From assembly GCA_963978545.1 (NCBI GenBank), contig OZ021732.1, forward strand, positions 49,514,714 to 49,578,713: a DNA stretch of 64,000 bases, written 5' to 3'. This document shows, piece after piece, positions 12,814 through 25,305 of the stretch (its first letter is position 1; each line of letters begins with the position of its first letter). This DNA is from Linyphia triangularis. Lineage: Eukaryota; Arthropoda; Arachnida; Araneae; Linyphiidae. The position numbers were made by a program, and so were the translations under genes. The notes below the pieces were generated by a model, which was not told the DNA's origin, ran no database searches, and saw nothing but the letters and a program-made list of their open reading frames with translations.

Positions 12814-14754
12814 AAGTGAAAAAGTTTACAGCAAAAGTTGCCGTCTACCTCAGTCGGAGAAAAGAGAACAACGAACGTCTACAAAAGCTCAATCCAATTG
12901 GAACTGTGACGCATTGTGGGCGCACTCATATAGCTCATTTTGATTGTTATGTATTTTGACTGGGAAGGTACCAGGGAGGCGCTTTAACTAACTTTAAGTT
13001 GGTAAATGAGAACAGTGTTATCAGTTCCTCTTACTCATCTCATTTCTCTTCGTTTTTTTCTCGTTTTGTCTATTTTTCTGGTTTGAGATTACGCCACTGA
13101 GCTACAATACTGAACTGGAGTAACGACTCCCTATCACTTAACAAGCGACCAAACGAGCTTCCGCGGAAGCATACAAAAGTGCATTTCAGACAGCCAAATA
13201 GGCAAAACATGTTCTTTCTCTCAGTTGCCTAGCGCGTTATAGTTAAACATTCTGCGGTTTTCCGCTTTTCAAGCTATGCAACTAAATTTATAATTATTTT
13301 TTTTTAATTATTTTAGAATGATAATTTCTTGTTAAGCATTTAATTGCAGAAACAGATGGGGGAAATTGATAGAGGATGGATCGGAACTTCAATTTCATAT
13401 CTTTAAGTTTAAGCACATAGTACAAGCCTTAGTTTTTTTTTTTATACCTACATTTCGGATATTAAAACTAACTTGTAAGGAATAGGTTTTTTTATTAGTG
13501 AATTGATGAAATAATCATTCATTGTTTCAAATCGATTTATTGTTCAGATACTTTTAATGACTGGTTAAATACATGAATGCTTCTTTTATGCATTCGTTTA
13601 CTACTTTTTTTCGGTAAATCGAATGCTAAGATATAATTAGGAAACTGTATTATGCTTTTTAGATATGAATATTTTCACCAAAAATCTGTTTCGCAAAAAC
13701 ATATGCTGTAATATTGGAACCGAAAATCAATCGCCGAAATACCATGTGCTTAAACTTTACATATGATTTGCTTTTATGTTCAACTATTATGAATTTCACT
13801 TGTATATATAACTGAGCAACCACACAGGAATGTACTGAGTGTATAAAACTATGATTCTACGAGCGAAGCTCATGATGTTGAAGGAAAACTGCCAAACTAC
13901 TATAAATATCAATTTTAAATTAAGAATTATAATAAATTAATTTCTATTAACTGAAAAAAATAAATTTTATCATGGAATTGAAAACGAAGTGTGTTGTAAA
14001 GACCTTCACAAGTCACAGATGACGAAGCATATAATATATCGGTATCTTTAATCGGTATTGCGTTTAAAACATTATGATAAAAAAATTAACTTTAAAGGTT
14101 ATACATAAAAATAGTCTAACTAAAAGACAGCAGTTGACCTATTCTCTCTGATATAGTTGCTTTTCAATTAGACCACATGAAATGTAAATATTTCAGATAT
14201 GAACATTGTAGGAATAATCAGGATTTCGAAGAAATGCTTGTGTGAAGTTCTGAACTTTTAGTTTTATTTAATTATTGTGAGAATTAAATATACACAATTT
14301 CAAAAGTATTTCTTCCAAACTAGCTATTTTCAAACTTCTCTACCTAAAAGAATTATAAAAACACTAAGATTGAATTGTAATTGCTATCCGTTTTAGAGTT
14401 TAAAATATTTTGTACAATTAGTGGGATAACGTTTAATGTCTTACAGCATACATACTACAGTAGTAATACAATAACGTTTTTCTCATTATTGCCTCATTAT
14501 TTTAAGACGCTTTTATATTTAATATACTTAATAACATTATTTAAATAGGTACTTAGGAAGACATATCAGTGACTTTACTCTTAATTTACAATGCTACACG
14601 TTTCTTATTAAAAATTATTCATTTCAATTAAAAGAACTAAATATAAACGTTTGAGCTTGAAATGTCATGAATATTGAAAAATACTTCAACTCTGGTTCCC
14701 CGTCACGGTGATTAAGATAAGACGCGAAGAAAAATTTGCCCCTCCTTTTGCCTA

Positions 14755-14865
14755 TTTGCGCACTCACACGTCGGAATGGGGTGTAATGCGGTCGGCTCGC
14801 GGAGTCCGCACTCCAGTCTTAGTTCATTAGCTCAGTGGATTACGCAGTAAGTTTATTATTTGTTT
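14755..14865 (+). promoter_or_regulatory. CpG-containing promoter-like patch with splice-donor-like end
   Basis: A short GC-rich patch with several CG dinucleotides ends in a perfect-looking donor (GCA|GTAAGT near 14850). Carboxypeptidase copy 1 needs an upstream untranslated exon, because its ATG exon is preceded by a splice acceptor. This patch, inside the right end of the hAT at 10347-15085, is a candidate 5' UTR exon about 660 bp upstream. It could equally be the transposon's own promoter. No equivalent was found upstream of copy 2. Confidence 0.25.
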
Positions 14866-15093
14866 ACCCATAGATGAAAAAATTTATTAACATTTATTGC
14901 TTCAGCTTATTTTTAGGGGTTATTCATGTGGTAATACATGTGGTAATACATGTGGTTATAATACCTGTTGAGATATTATCTTTTTAGCATCAACGCCAAT
15001 ACGCTTATATGTGCGAAGGGGGGGGGGGGGTATGGTGCCCGAGGTACAGTTGCATAGGGGCCCAAAAATCCTGTTGGCGGCCCTGCTGAGAGC

Positions 15094-15512
15094 ATTGTAC
15101 AAGTTGTGACACATAAAATCAATCCATGCATAGTTTTAAATGTGTTTCCATATATTTGCTGCAATTTCAAGTAACTACGATGTTACAGTCTTAGAGTTCG
15201 TGATTACCAGTTTCTTTTATAAAATAACATCAATCTTGTCTTGTACAAATCCTTAAGTGCTGGTAATAATCAAATAATAATTTTTCATGTAATTGAAAGA
15301 CTTTTGTTTGAGTTGCAACATTTTAAGAATAAGATTGTATATATTTAAGAAATTCTCACTCCATACCAAGTGCTTTTGATTTAAAGGCAAGCTTTTGATA
15401 TTTAGATAAAATAATTTGATTCGAGTTTAAATTTGTAATACACATTTGAAAAAATATTCGATTCCATTCGGAATTTATGGAAGTAATTATAAGTATTTTT
15501 ATTCCATTTCAG
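15094..15512 (+). other. 5' flank of carboxypeptidase copy 1, shared with copy 2
   Basis: From AAGTAACTACGATGTT (about 15170) to the first coding exon the sequence aligns with about 53655-53950 upstream of copy 2, so the duplicated block includes at least a few hundred bp of 5' sequence (an upstream intron or promoter). No TATA box could be assigned. Confidence 0.5.
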
Positions 15513-15597
15513 AACGAAGAATATCACTCCAAAATAAGCTATATGATGAGTCCGTTATTTTTTGCATTAGGAGTTATTTTTTTCTATTTAAAAATAG
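15513..15597 (+). CDS. Copy 1 exon 1: 5' UTR tail plus signal peptide
   Basis: The acceptor TTTCAG ends at 15512 and the donor AG|GTATGT is at 15597/15598. Translation starts at 15543 with two consecutive ATG codons (MMSPLFFALGVIFFYLKI), a hydrophobic signal peptide, and the exon ends in phase 1. The aligned exon in copy 2 (53955-54041) has the same acceptor, double ATG and donor. Confidence 0.85.
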
Positions 15598-18500
15598 GTA
15601 TGTAAATTTCTTTATTAATCAAACAAAATTTCTATAAATGTAACTTATTGATTTGTTCAATTGTTTTCGAAAAGTAAAGGATTAGGCTGGAAAAAAGATC
15701 AAAATCTATCAAAACTTTCTTGTGCGCTTTATCCAATTTTTAATAAACGCATGCTAAATTGTTGATTCATTGAATTTGTTTATAAAAACTCAAATAGTTT
15801 CGTATTTAGATATAACTTAACTTGACTTAAGGTAGCACTATACATTGGAATTTTTTTTTCTTTGAACAAAACTTTACCTTTGATCTTTTGAACACACTTA
15901 AAATGTGCTAAAATATTTGTATAAAAACTTTTATCATTTGATGATATTTAATTGTTTAGTTAAAATTTATTTTAAAAACTACTTAGGATCTAATTTCTCG
16001 AGTCATAACTCAATTTATAATGTATTTAGAAGTTTAATTTTAATTTCAAATGAAATGTAATGATTTGTTTCATGAACCCTATTAAAATTCTAAATATAAC
16101 TTAAATAAAAAATATTTTTCATAGAATTTTGTTTTGAAAGTATTTAAAATTACAGACATTTTATAAAACCACTAGGATTCAAAATTAAATAAGTAAAAAA
16201 TTAATTATTGTATCGATATATTAGACCCTATACTAAACTCCAACTTAACTTGACATCACTAGACGATAGGTCGTCACCGTGCTCATAAGCAATTAATCCA
16301 TTTTAGCGGAGTGAAGACATAATTCTCGCCAAACCTTATAGCCTTGTGTTCTCTACAGGGTTGTGGTTTGGTGAACATTCTGCTTTCACGCCGCCAAAAT
16401 GGATCAAATACCTATGAGCACTGTGACGATCTACCGTCTAGTGATGTCAAGTTAAGTTGAAGTTTAGTATAGTAGGTTCACTGCACTGCATTATCACCTT
16501 TTACAAAAATTTATTTCAATTTCTTGATTGAAACTTAGTTATCTTGAGAGAGTATTTGAGAGTAAAAAACAAAGATGGTTATTTTCACCAAATTTTCTCT
16601 TTAGTGCTGGTAAAATAAATTAGTTACTTAAGAAGAAATGAAAGGGGAAAAAGAATAAAATAAACAAATTGATAGAGTTTTGATCCCATTTACTAAGTGT
16701 GTGGTACCACTTAAAAAACGTAAAATGATTACAAATATATTTAAATGTTTATAAAGAAAAAATAAACATATTGTTTTTTACTTAAAGTTTTATTTTTATC
16801 TCTTATCATTAATATCATAACTGGTACAACATTAAAAGTTTCAAAGGAATATTTCGACTGTATTTTGGCATGAAAAATATAGCGTTAGAAGTGCAATACA
16901 GAATGAAAATCCCTCAAAAGACTATTTTCTAACGAAAATGTAGGTGTTTCCAATGCTGTTGCTGTTAAAGAAAAATGGGGCTACGCAAATGTCAGAAAAG
17001 ACGCTTATATGTTTTGGTGGCTCTTTCACACAGATCAAGAAGATTACTCGAGTCGACCACTGGTGCTGTGGATACAAGTGAGTAAAAATAAGCATTTTCC
17101 AATCAAAAGATCTGCTTCCCTTCAAACCATACTATAAACTCAATTGCAAATCACATAGGCATGCGTACATTTATCAGAAAGCAACTCCCCACGATAAAGT
17201 TTTTGAACTATTGCCATCGAAGTTACTGCAAAAGGTGATTGAAATGTTGTCAAAGTTCCGAATTTTTGTTGGAGAGTTCATTAAAGATGTCCATCTTTAA
17301 ATTTTTATTTGTGAAGTATTGAAATTTAAAATTTTCAAACTACTTTTTGAATATAGCTTACATAGCTTAACATTTTACTGTAAAAATCTGGATGAATAAG
17401 GAAAGTTGTAGCTTAAAATTTGGTTGAATGACATGAATATAATTTTCACTTTCATTGAAGATATGGGCGAGTTTGTTTTGACTGATTAACCATCGATTAT
17501 TTTGTTTTTGAATCAATTACGGAATCGATTCGGATTGACATCTAGTCTGACAAGATGATTTCAACAGTAAAAGGCCTAAAGTCATCAGAATCCAGAAAAG
17601 ATATTCAGGCTCATACTATTAACAAAGAACTCGGAGAGTTTTCCAAAAAATCACGAAATGTTACGAACTTAATGCCGAGATAAATTATGAAATATGTTCA
17701 CTATAGAATCTGATGTATTGTTTCTTTGTTTAGGGTGGACCTAGTGTTTCAGGCACAGGTCTAGGAAACTTTCTGGAGATAGGACCGTTCGATGAAAACT
17801 TAAAGTCAAGAAATAGTACTTGGGTAAGATTATTTATCATACTTATTTAATATTTTCAATTATTATTTACTATTTCCAAATCTACCAACACACTACAACG
17901 AAACGTTGAAACTTCTAGAGTTGAGAGCATTTTTTTAAACCATGAATTGGTAATTGTATTTCGATTGCATCCTAAATTGTCCAACCTTGAACGAAATTTT
18001 GTAGCATTGCATTAGCATTCATATTTTTTTGCCGAAGTATCCCGAGATTAATTTAAATTTTGCCGAATAAAACATATGAGCCTTCTGTCATGGGAAGATG
18101 CCGGGAACAATCAATAAGACCCGACAACCTTTTAGGCACCAACCCACGACGGCGAGATCTTTAGGCTATTAAAATTTACCTGCCATTGTATTGTATCATA
18201 ATTTAGATAACAGAAAGTGTATAATAGACCTCAAGCAAAAACAAAGATTTAAAATAGACAAATATTAAGCTTTTAATACTTCATAGTAAAGTGTATATAA
18301 AAAATCAATTACAGATTAACAAACATACATAAAAACATTTAAATTGACCAGCCTCCCTGAGGAAAAGGCGGTGAAAACACACAAAGTTGAACTCACAGAA
18401 CCCATTCGTTGGTCATGTCCCCAATATGGATGGCCAACCCACAATTTTGGGTGGTGACTGGTTGATTACGCAAACCATCCTGGAGGCTTACAAATATGAA

Positions 18501-21500
18501 AGACACATGTCTTCTTATGACATGACTACAAATATTTAAAAGTTGACACACGTCTTCTTAAGGCGTGTGACAACACACGTAGGAAAATAGACGAAAAAAC
18601 GTAACTGATGCGCACCGTTCCTTGTGTGGTATATATTCACTCCGATTTGGTTGGTTGTTTTCAGATTATCTGGCACCGTCAGCAACACGAGGGCTATAAT
18701 ACGCCGAAACATTCGTCATTTGACAAGCCAACATACATTTACAAACACCCATGCCTTACACGGGACTCGAACCCGCAACCTCGTGGTCTAGAACCTAGCA
18801 CGCTAACCACTATACCGCTTGGTCGGTCTATATTCACTCCAATGATCGACGATTCCATCCTTCTGGAAAATCCATCCACCGAGCGGCACATTCACATGGC
18901 GCACAAAAGGCCTCCCAAGAGTCACCTCTTTGAGTCCAGACGAAAACCTACTCTCGGTCATAAGACACCTTCAATGACCTTTTCCTGAAATATTCATAAA
19001 ACCACCCTTAACCAGTTACATAAATACCTCTTCTCTAAATTGTTTTTTTATATGAATGAGTAATATTACTTATTGGTTTTTTTCTTATACTGCATTCTGA
19101 TTCCAAATTTTGTGTTACAGCTTACCAGAGCGAATTTACTCTTCTTAGACAACCCTGTTGGAACTGGTTTCAGTTATGTGACAGACAAATCTGCTCTTGT
19201 CCGCAACAATGCCCAGATTGTGAAGGACCTACTCACTGCTTTGCTCTCCATTTTCGAGACAGTCCCCGAATTTCAGGTACAGCTTTATTCATATTGATGT
19301 TTTTACCTTCAAGTATGGAGTATACTATGATCCAAGAGAAGAGCTCTCCCTATCGCCAAAGTGTCCAATGAAAGTCTTATAGATAGAAATATACGAGTGT
19401 ATAAAATATTTTTAAATACTTAACATTGTGCTAATAGACCAACAGGCGACTTCAAATTTAGAACCTCATCGAACATCGTTTTGAATTTTTTATAGAATGT
19501 AGAGATATGCTATTAGATACTGAAAGTATTAGTCTGTTCAGGCAAAAATGGCCGAAACTGTAATTGAAAATTATAGAGTTGCTGGTTAAAAAATCGAAAA
19601 GGGTGTTCAAGGTTTGCCAAGTTGAGACATATTTGACTACCGGATTTAATTCAATTCATTCAAAGAAGGGGGGGGGGGGGGCAATTTTCGAGCAGTTTCG
19701 GCTACTTTTTGCCTGGCAGATCGTATATTCATGATCTACTAACATTTCTCTACGTTCTTTAAAAAAAAAAAAAAAAAAAAAAAAATCAGAATGATGTTCG
19801 ATGATGTCCTAAATGTGCATAATGTCAGTTATCGTCTCTTTCAGTATTTGAACAATTTCAGAAGTTCATTTGTTACTACAATGTTTGGGATCAGCATGAT
19901 CCTTCTATCGGATTGGTCTAGCCAAATATAATAATTTAGTCATTTTTAAGGAATGCGCTGAGCGACTTATTTAAGGTGGCAATCTTATAAAAAAAATTAT
20001 TTTTTATGGTGCCTTCTTGGAATTCAACCCATGAATATTTTCTCAGAAATCTTTCCTTCAAATTTGAACGATTTCAGAAGTTCATATGTTGCTATATGGT
20101 GTTTGGATTCAGCATGATCCTCATGTTGGATTGGTCTAGCCAATATTTTCTAGAACGGATTATACAATACGGCCAACCAATACTCCCTAAAACTAGCTTT
20201 AGGAGGTGTTTGTTGGCCCCCTAGTTTTAAGAGGTGATGGTCTAGCGCGCAGAAGGATCTTTATTCAGTATCCGCTGACTGACGATTGCATATTGCACTC
20301 CGTATATTGAGAGCAGGGCCTGATTTACCATTAGGCCCGCTAGGCCCGGGCCTAGGGGCCCCCAAATTTTGAAAGTTTTCTGAAAATTTTAAATATAATG
20401 GTCTTTTTATGGGAAGTACTGAACAAAAATAATAAAATTTTTTTAGTTACACATCCGTAAATTTCATATTTTTTATAGTCTCAGAGAGTTAATTTAGATA
20501 AATTAACCTAATAAAACTTAATTAAGCAAATCTTTCCGGTTCAGCCAGGGGCGTACTGGGACATAAAACCGGCCCGGTGATTTTAGATTTATGCCGGCCC
20601 AAATTTTAATTATAATCATTTATCAAATTTTAACTTTTTTTGTTAATAAAATTCCACTAATTAATTAATTTTAATAATGAAATATTTTGAATAACTAATA
20701 AATTTTATTATTTAAATATTTATAATGAATAATTAATTTCGATGATTATATAAATTTATTTATAATTTTTTATAATTGAATTGTTTTAATAATTAGTTTA
20801 ATTAACTAAATTTTTCTCTGTTTTTAATCCTTATATCCCCTTTGAGTGAACTTGGTTTAATAAACTATTGATAGTTTGTTACAAAATAAAACAATATCTA
20901 AATTGCAAAATAAAGAATGCTTAGTTTTATAAAAAATGTTTATTAAAAAATTACATTCGAAATTATACTATATACTTAACTATAAAAGGTATAAAATAAG
21001 TAAAGAGTTGTAATACTAGAGATCTTTGTCATTTGAACAAATATCATTGCTGTTTGGTTCTGTATCTGCACACGTAGATGAAACTTCTAAAGTTTTGTTT
21101 AAATGATTATTAATCTCAGTAGTGTCGATTGCTACGTTATGATTTGTAACAATAATTTTATCCATTGATCCAAAGAACATATCTTTTACAGATAAACATT
21201 GCTTTGCTTGTTTTGCAAGACATTTTCTTTTTTTACCGTCCATTTTACCTAATTAGACAAAAATCTAAATAAATAAAAACTGTCGTTAAAAAAAACTTTA
21301 AAAACCTTTTTGTTGCAAAATTAATAGGAAACTTGGGACTTTGAAAAATTACGTGATGGTGTAAAGTTAGGCGTAAATTATTCAAAATATTGAGGAGAAC
21401 GAGGAAGGAAAGAAGAAAGGCAGAGTTCAGATATAGAAAAATATGTGATGGATCATAACATGCACAAATTCGTGACAATACTGTTATAATTAAACGTATA

Positions 21501-24500
21501 CATAAATTGAGGAACTTGCATATATAAATAGGTTTATCAAGTTTTAATGCTCTGACATTTTAGTTAGGTTTTTAGCAAACATATCTTAACTTTCTAATTT
21601 CTTCAACAGATAACTTTGATTTCTACGAAATATACTTTAACGTGTTATTGGTTAAACTCATGAATTTCTATTAAGATTTTATCCTTTTTTAAATTTACCA
21701 CTACTTAATTTTTTTTTTTAATAATTATTTTTAACCAGTTAATAATGGAAGATTGTTTGGCACATACCCAATTGTAATTCTATTCTATTTAAATAATTTT
21801 AGACAAAATGAAATTGCATTACAACACAAAATTAAATAATTACCCCTTGTCTATGGAGTGAATCAAATTATCTACATAAAATCGTATACTTATGATTATA
21901 ATAAGAGATGTATCTCTTATTATTTATAAAAATGGTTTAATAATTTTTATTTACAATTAAATCACTCTCAATAACATCTTAATTAATAGTACTACATTTT
22001 TTTTAAAAAAGATTATACGGACTTCAAAAAATAACTATGAATGGAAAATGTGTAATACAGAAAATTTAATTTTTCTGATTTCGAAAACAAAACGTATAAA
22101 AAGCTTAGATTTTGAATTGTACTCTAAACCCACAATGTCAGGTAGATCACTAACACAATGCAATGTTAAATATGTGTTTACATTCGTATTAAAAAGTTAT
22201 AAATCGACGCAAACATGATCCAAATTGGTTCAGTTAATCTGGAGTTATAGGCTTAAATAAACATAGATAAACATTGAATTTTATACGTATATGGAGAGAT
22301 AAAATTTAAATAAAAATCTTTTCTCTAGTAAACGTATATTTGCGTATGAATTAGATTAATTCATTTCAAGTTTTTAAGAATTAAGAACCATTATATGTAA
22401 ATAATTTAAAATAAAGACACTTACTTGAAATGTATTTTTGAATTTTTATGTAATCAGTTGCAACATTTTAGTTTGGTATTGACTATAGTATGTAATTGCT
22501 ACCAGCTTAGCTTCGCATGGAACCATACCAATTTGTGAAATGGAAATGGCCTCTAACAAAACAACGACCACTCTTTTCTTGGTGTTGTGACTTGTGTTCC
22601 ATCATTTGTCGATTCCGTTCGACTAGTAATGTAATTAGAGCTAGAGTCTTTACCGCCTCGAAAAATTTACCCCCCGAGAAGCTTTACTTAAAGTTTCTGC
22701 TTGTAAGATATCCGAACAATATATACACTGTCGCCAACGATCTTGGGGGGCCATTATAGTAATGAGTTAATAGCCCATCCACGACTGGACCATGCGCGTA
22801 GTCTCAGATCTCCTTGGTCCTTTCCTCACCTCGGGCGTTAAGTAGCTGTCATCGGCCGCTTCTCCACAATACCCCATACTTTTCCTAAAATACCTTATCT
22901 CCCCGACTGACCAAAAAAGGGAGTGAACGATGTAAACAATTGGGATTCAAATGCAATGGGTTAGAAAAAAGAAAGAAAAAAAGTTCAAGAAGACGATTAC
23001 TTATATTGAAAAAAAGAACGAACTTCCATACCGGACAGGCCCATTTTTTTCGGATGCCAGACATCTCATCCCTCGGACAAGTCGCCACCGGACAACTCGA
23101 CCCCGGACATCTCATCCCCCGGACATCTCACCACCGGACATCTCGCCACCGGACAAGTCACCACCAAGAAAGCGCGGATCGAGGGTGTTGTTAGGGGGAA
23201 AACGATTTTCTTACGAGGAACTGTCGAAGCTGAATGGTGGGACTTGCGTACGTATTCAAGAAGGCACAGCATTGAAGTTATCTTTTAACCCCTCCTCCCT
23301 GCTGAACATTGTTGGTGTTATTCAAATATTAACGAAATATTTTATTACAGTCTTGATTAAATTAATGTTAGTTCAAGGTATTAATATTTTTAATAATATA
23401 TGAGTTATTAAAATATGGAATTGTTATACTTCGGATTTTTTTTTTTTCTTTCTTCTTCTTGGCGTAGAGATGTTTCTTTTTGACGAAAGAGATGTAGTAG
23501 TATCGAGAATATATAAACATTTCGTATATTTAATATGATGCAGGGCAGGGTAAGACTGATGTGTCAGATGGTTGTCAGGCGCGGATCTAGAGATATATAT
23601 TAGGAGAGACGGAGGTGCGTGTTACATAGGGAGAAAGTTTTTATTAATATCTTTAATAAGTTATAAGTTAATAAAGTATGGAATTTGTATATTCCGGATT
23701 TTTTTTTTCCCCCTTTTGTTTTCTTGACTGAGATGAAAGGAGATTTAATAGTATCGAGAATATATAGACACATCATCAGATAGGATAAAGGGTAAGATTG
23801 ATGTCTCACAGGTGACTGTCAGGAGCGGATCTAGAGAGGCGGGGGTGCGTGTTGCGTACATATGGTGAAAGTTTTTATTAATATCTTTAATAAGTTATTA
23901 AAATATGGAATTGTTATATTTCGGATTTTTTCTTTTCTTTTTTGGCGTAGAGACATTTCTTGTTGACGAAAGAGATTTAATAGTATCGAGAATATATAGA
24001 CATTTCAAATATAAGACATGATGCAAGGTAAGAGTGATGTGTCAGATAGTTGTCAGGCGCGGATCTAGAGATATATATTAGGAGAGGCGGGGGTGCGAGT
24101 TGCGTACATATGGTGAACGTTTTTATTAATATCTTTAATAAGTTATTAAAATATGGAATTGTTATACTTTGGATTTTTTTTTTCTTTTTGCTGATGTTAT
24201 TGTTTCAAAAAAATATTTGAAAATCCTTCGGATGTGCGCATTGCCCACCAAGTTAAACTATTTTGTAGATAACATTTCAAATATTGTGATGTGCTAAAAA
24301 CTTCAAAATGGGTTCCGAGAAAAAAAATTGCCTTCCGACCCCTCTTAACTTTTAATGTACGCTACATGTGATCAATTCGCATATTCCTTTTAATAAAACC
24401 TCCCTAGATTCTTGCCTGGTCATAGTGTGCACATAATCTTAAACATACATCAGTATTGTCTATATAAAATATTCGAAGTGGCATAACAAACTCATGTCCA

Positions 24501-25268
24501 TATATTTTCGATACTATTAAATGTCTTTTCATCCACATAAAAAAAAGAAGGAAAAAACTCCGAAATACAAAAACTCCATATTTTAATAACTAATTACTTA
24601 TAAAAGATATTAATAAAAAGTTTCCACACATGTACTCAACACGAACCCGCCTCTCCTAAAATATACCTCTAGATCCTCGCCTTACAATCATCTGACACAT
24701 ACATCAGTCTTATCTGGCATCATATCAAATATATACGAAGTGTTTATATATTCTCGATACTATTTTCTTTCATCTACGTCAAAAAGGGGAAAAAAATAAA
24801 ATCGAAGTATAAAAACTCCATATTTTAATAACTCATTACTTATTAAAGATATTAATAAAAACTTTCCCCATATGTACACAACGCGCATCCCCGCGTCTCC
24901 TAATTTTACAGCCTCCTAGCCTGACAATTATCTGACACATCAGTCTTACCCTGCATCATGTCTTATATTCGAAATGTCTATATATTCTCGATACTATAAA
25001 ATGTCTTTTCATCTGCGTCAAAAAGGAAAATAAATTCGAAATATAAAAATTCCATAATTTAATTACTCATTAGTAATAAAAATATTAATAAAAACTTACC
25101 CCATATGTACGCAATACGCACCCCTCACCTACTATATCTCTCTAGATCCGCGCCTGACAATCATCTTACACATACATCAACTTGCTTTGAATCATATCAG
25201 ATTTACGAAATGTTATAACTCACTCATGTCTATATATTCTCGATTCTATAAAATGTCTTCATCTACGT

Positions 25269-25305
<37 letters not shown>

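Larger units (their letters stand above)
10347..15085. mobile_element. hAT-like DNA transposon, 4.7 kb, with 8-bp TSD
   Basis: The left end is CAGGGCCGCTGACAAGG; the right end in reverse complement is CAGGGCCGCCAACAGG. The 8-bp TSD CTGAGAGC is exact on both sides (10339-10346 and 15086-15093). Poly-G tracts lie just inside both ends. Between them is mostly AT-rich sequence, one SINE (12062-12248), and a minus-strand transposase N-terminal remnant (12601-12813). An 8-bp duplication with CAGGG termini is typical of the hAT superfamily. No intact transposase remains. Confidence 0.85.

Noticed and set aside
18608..18988. 126-codon ORF containing DKPTYIYKHPCLTRDSNPQP
   Set aside because: This peptide recurs at 12023, 40009, 55394 and 62189 because it is a read-through of the S1 SINE (tRNA B box gives TRDSNP). 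Not a gene.
22951..23403. 150-codon ORF with Pro/Arg/Ser/His-rich repeats
   Set aside because: Open only because the minisatellite period (15 bp) is a multiple of three; all frames and both strands stay open.
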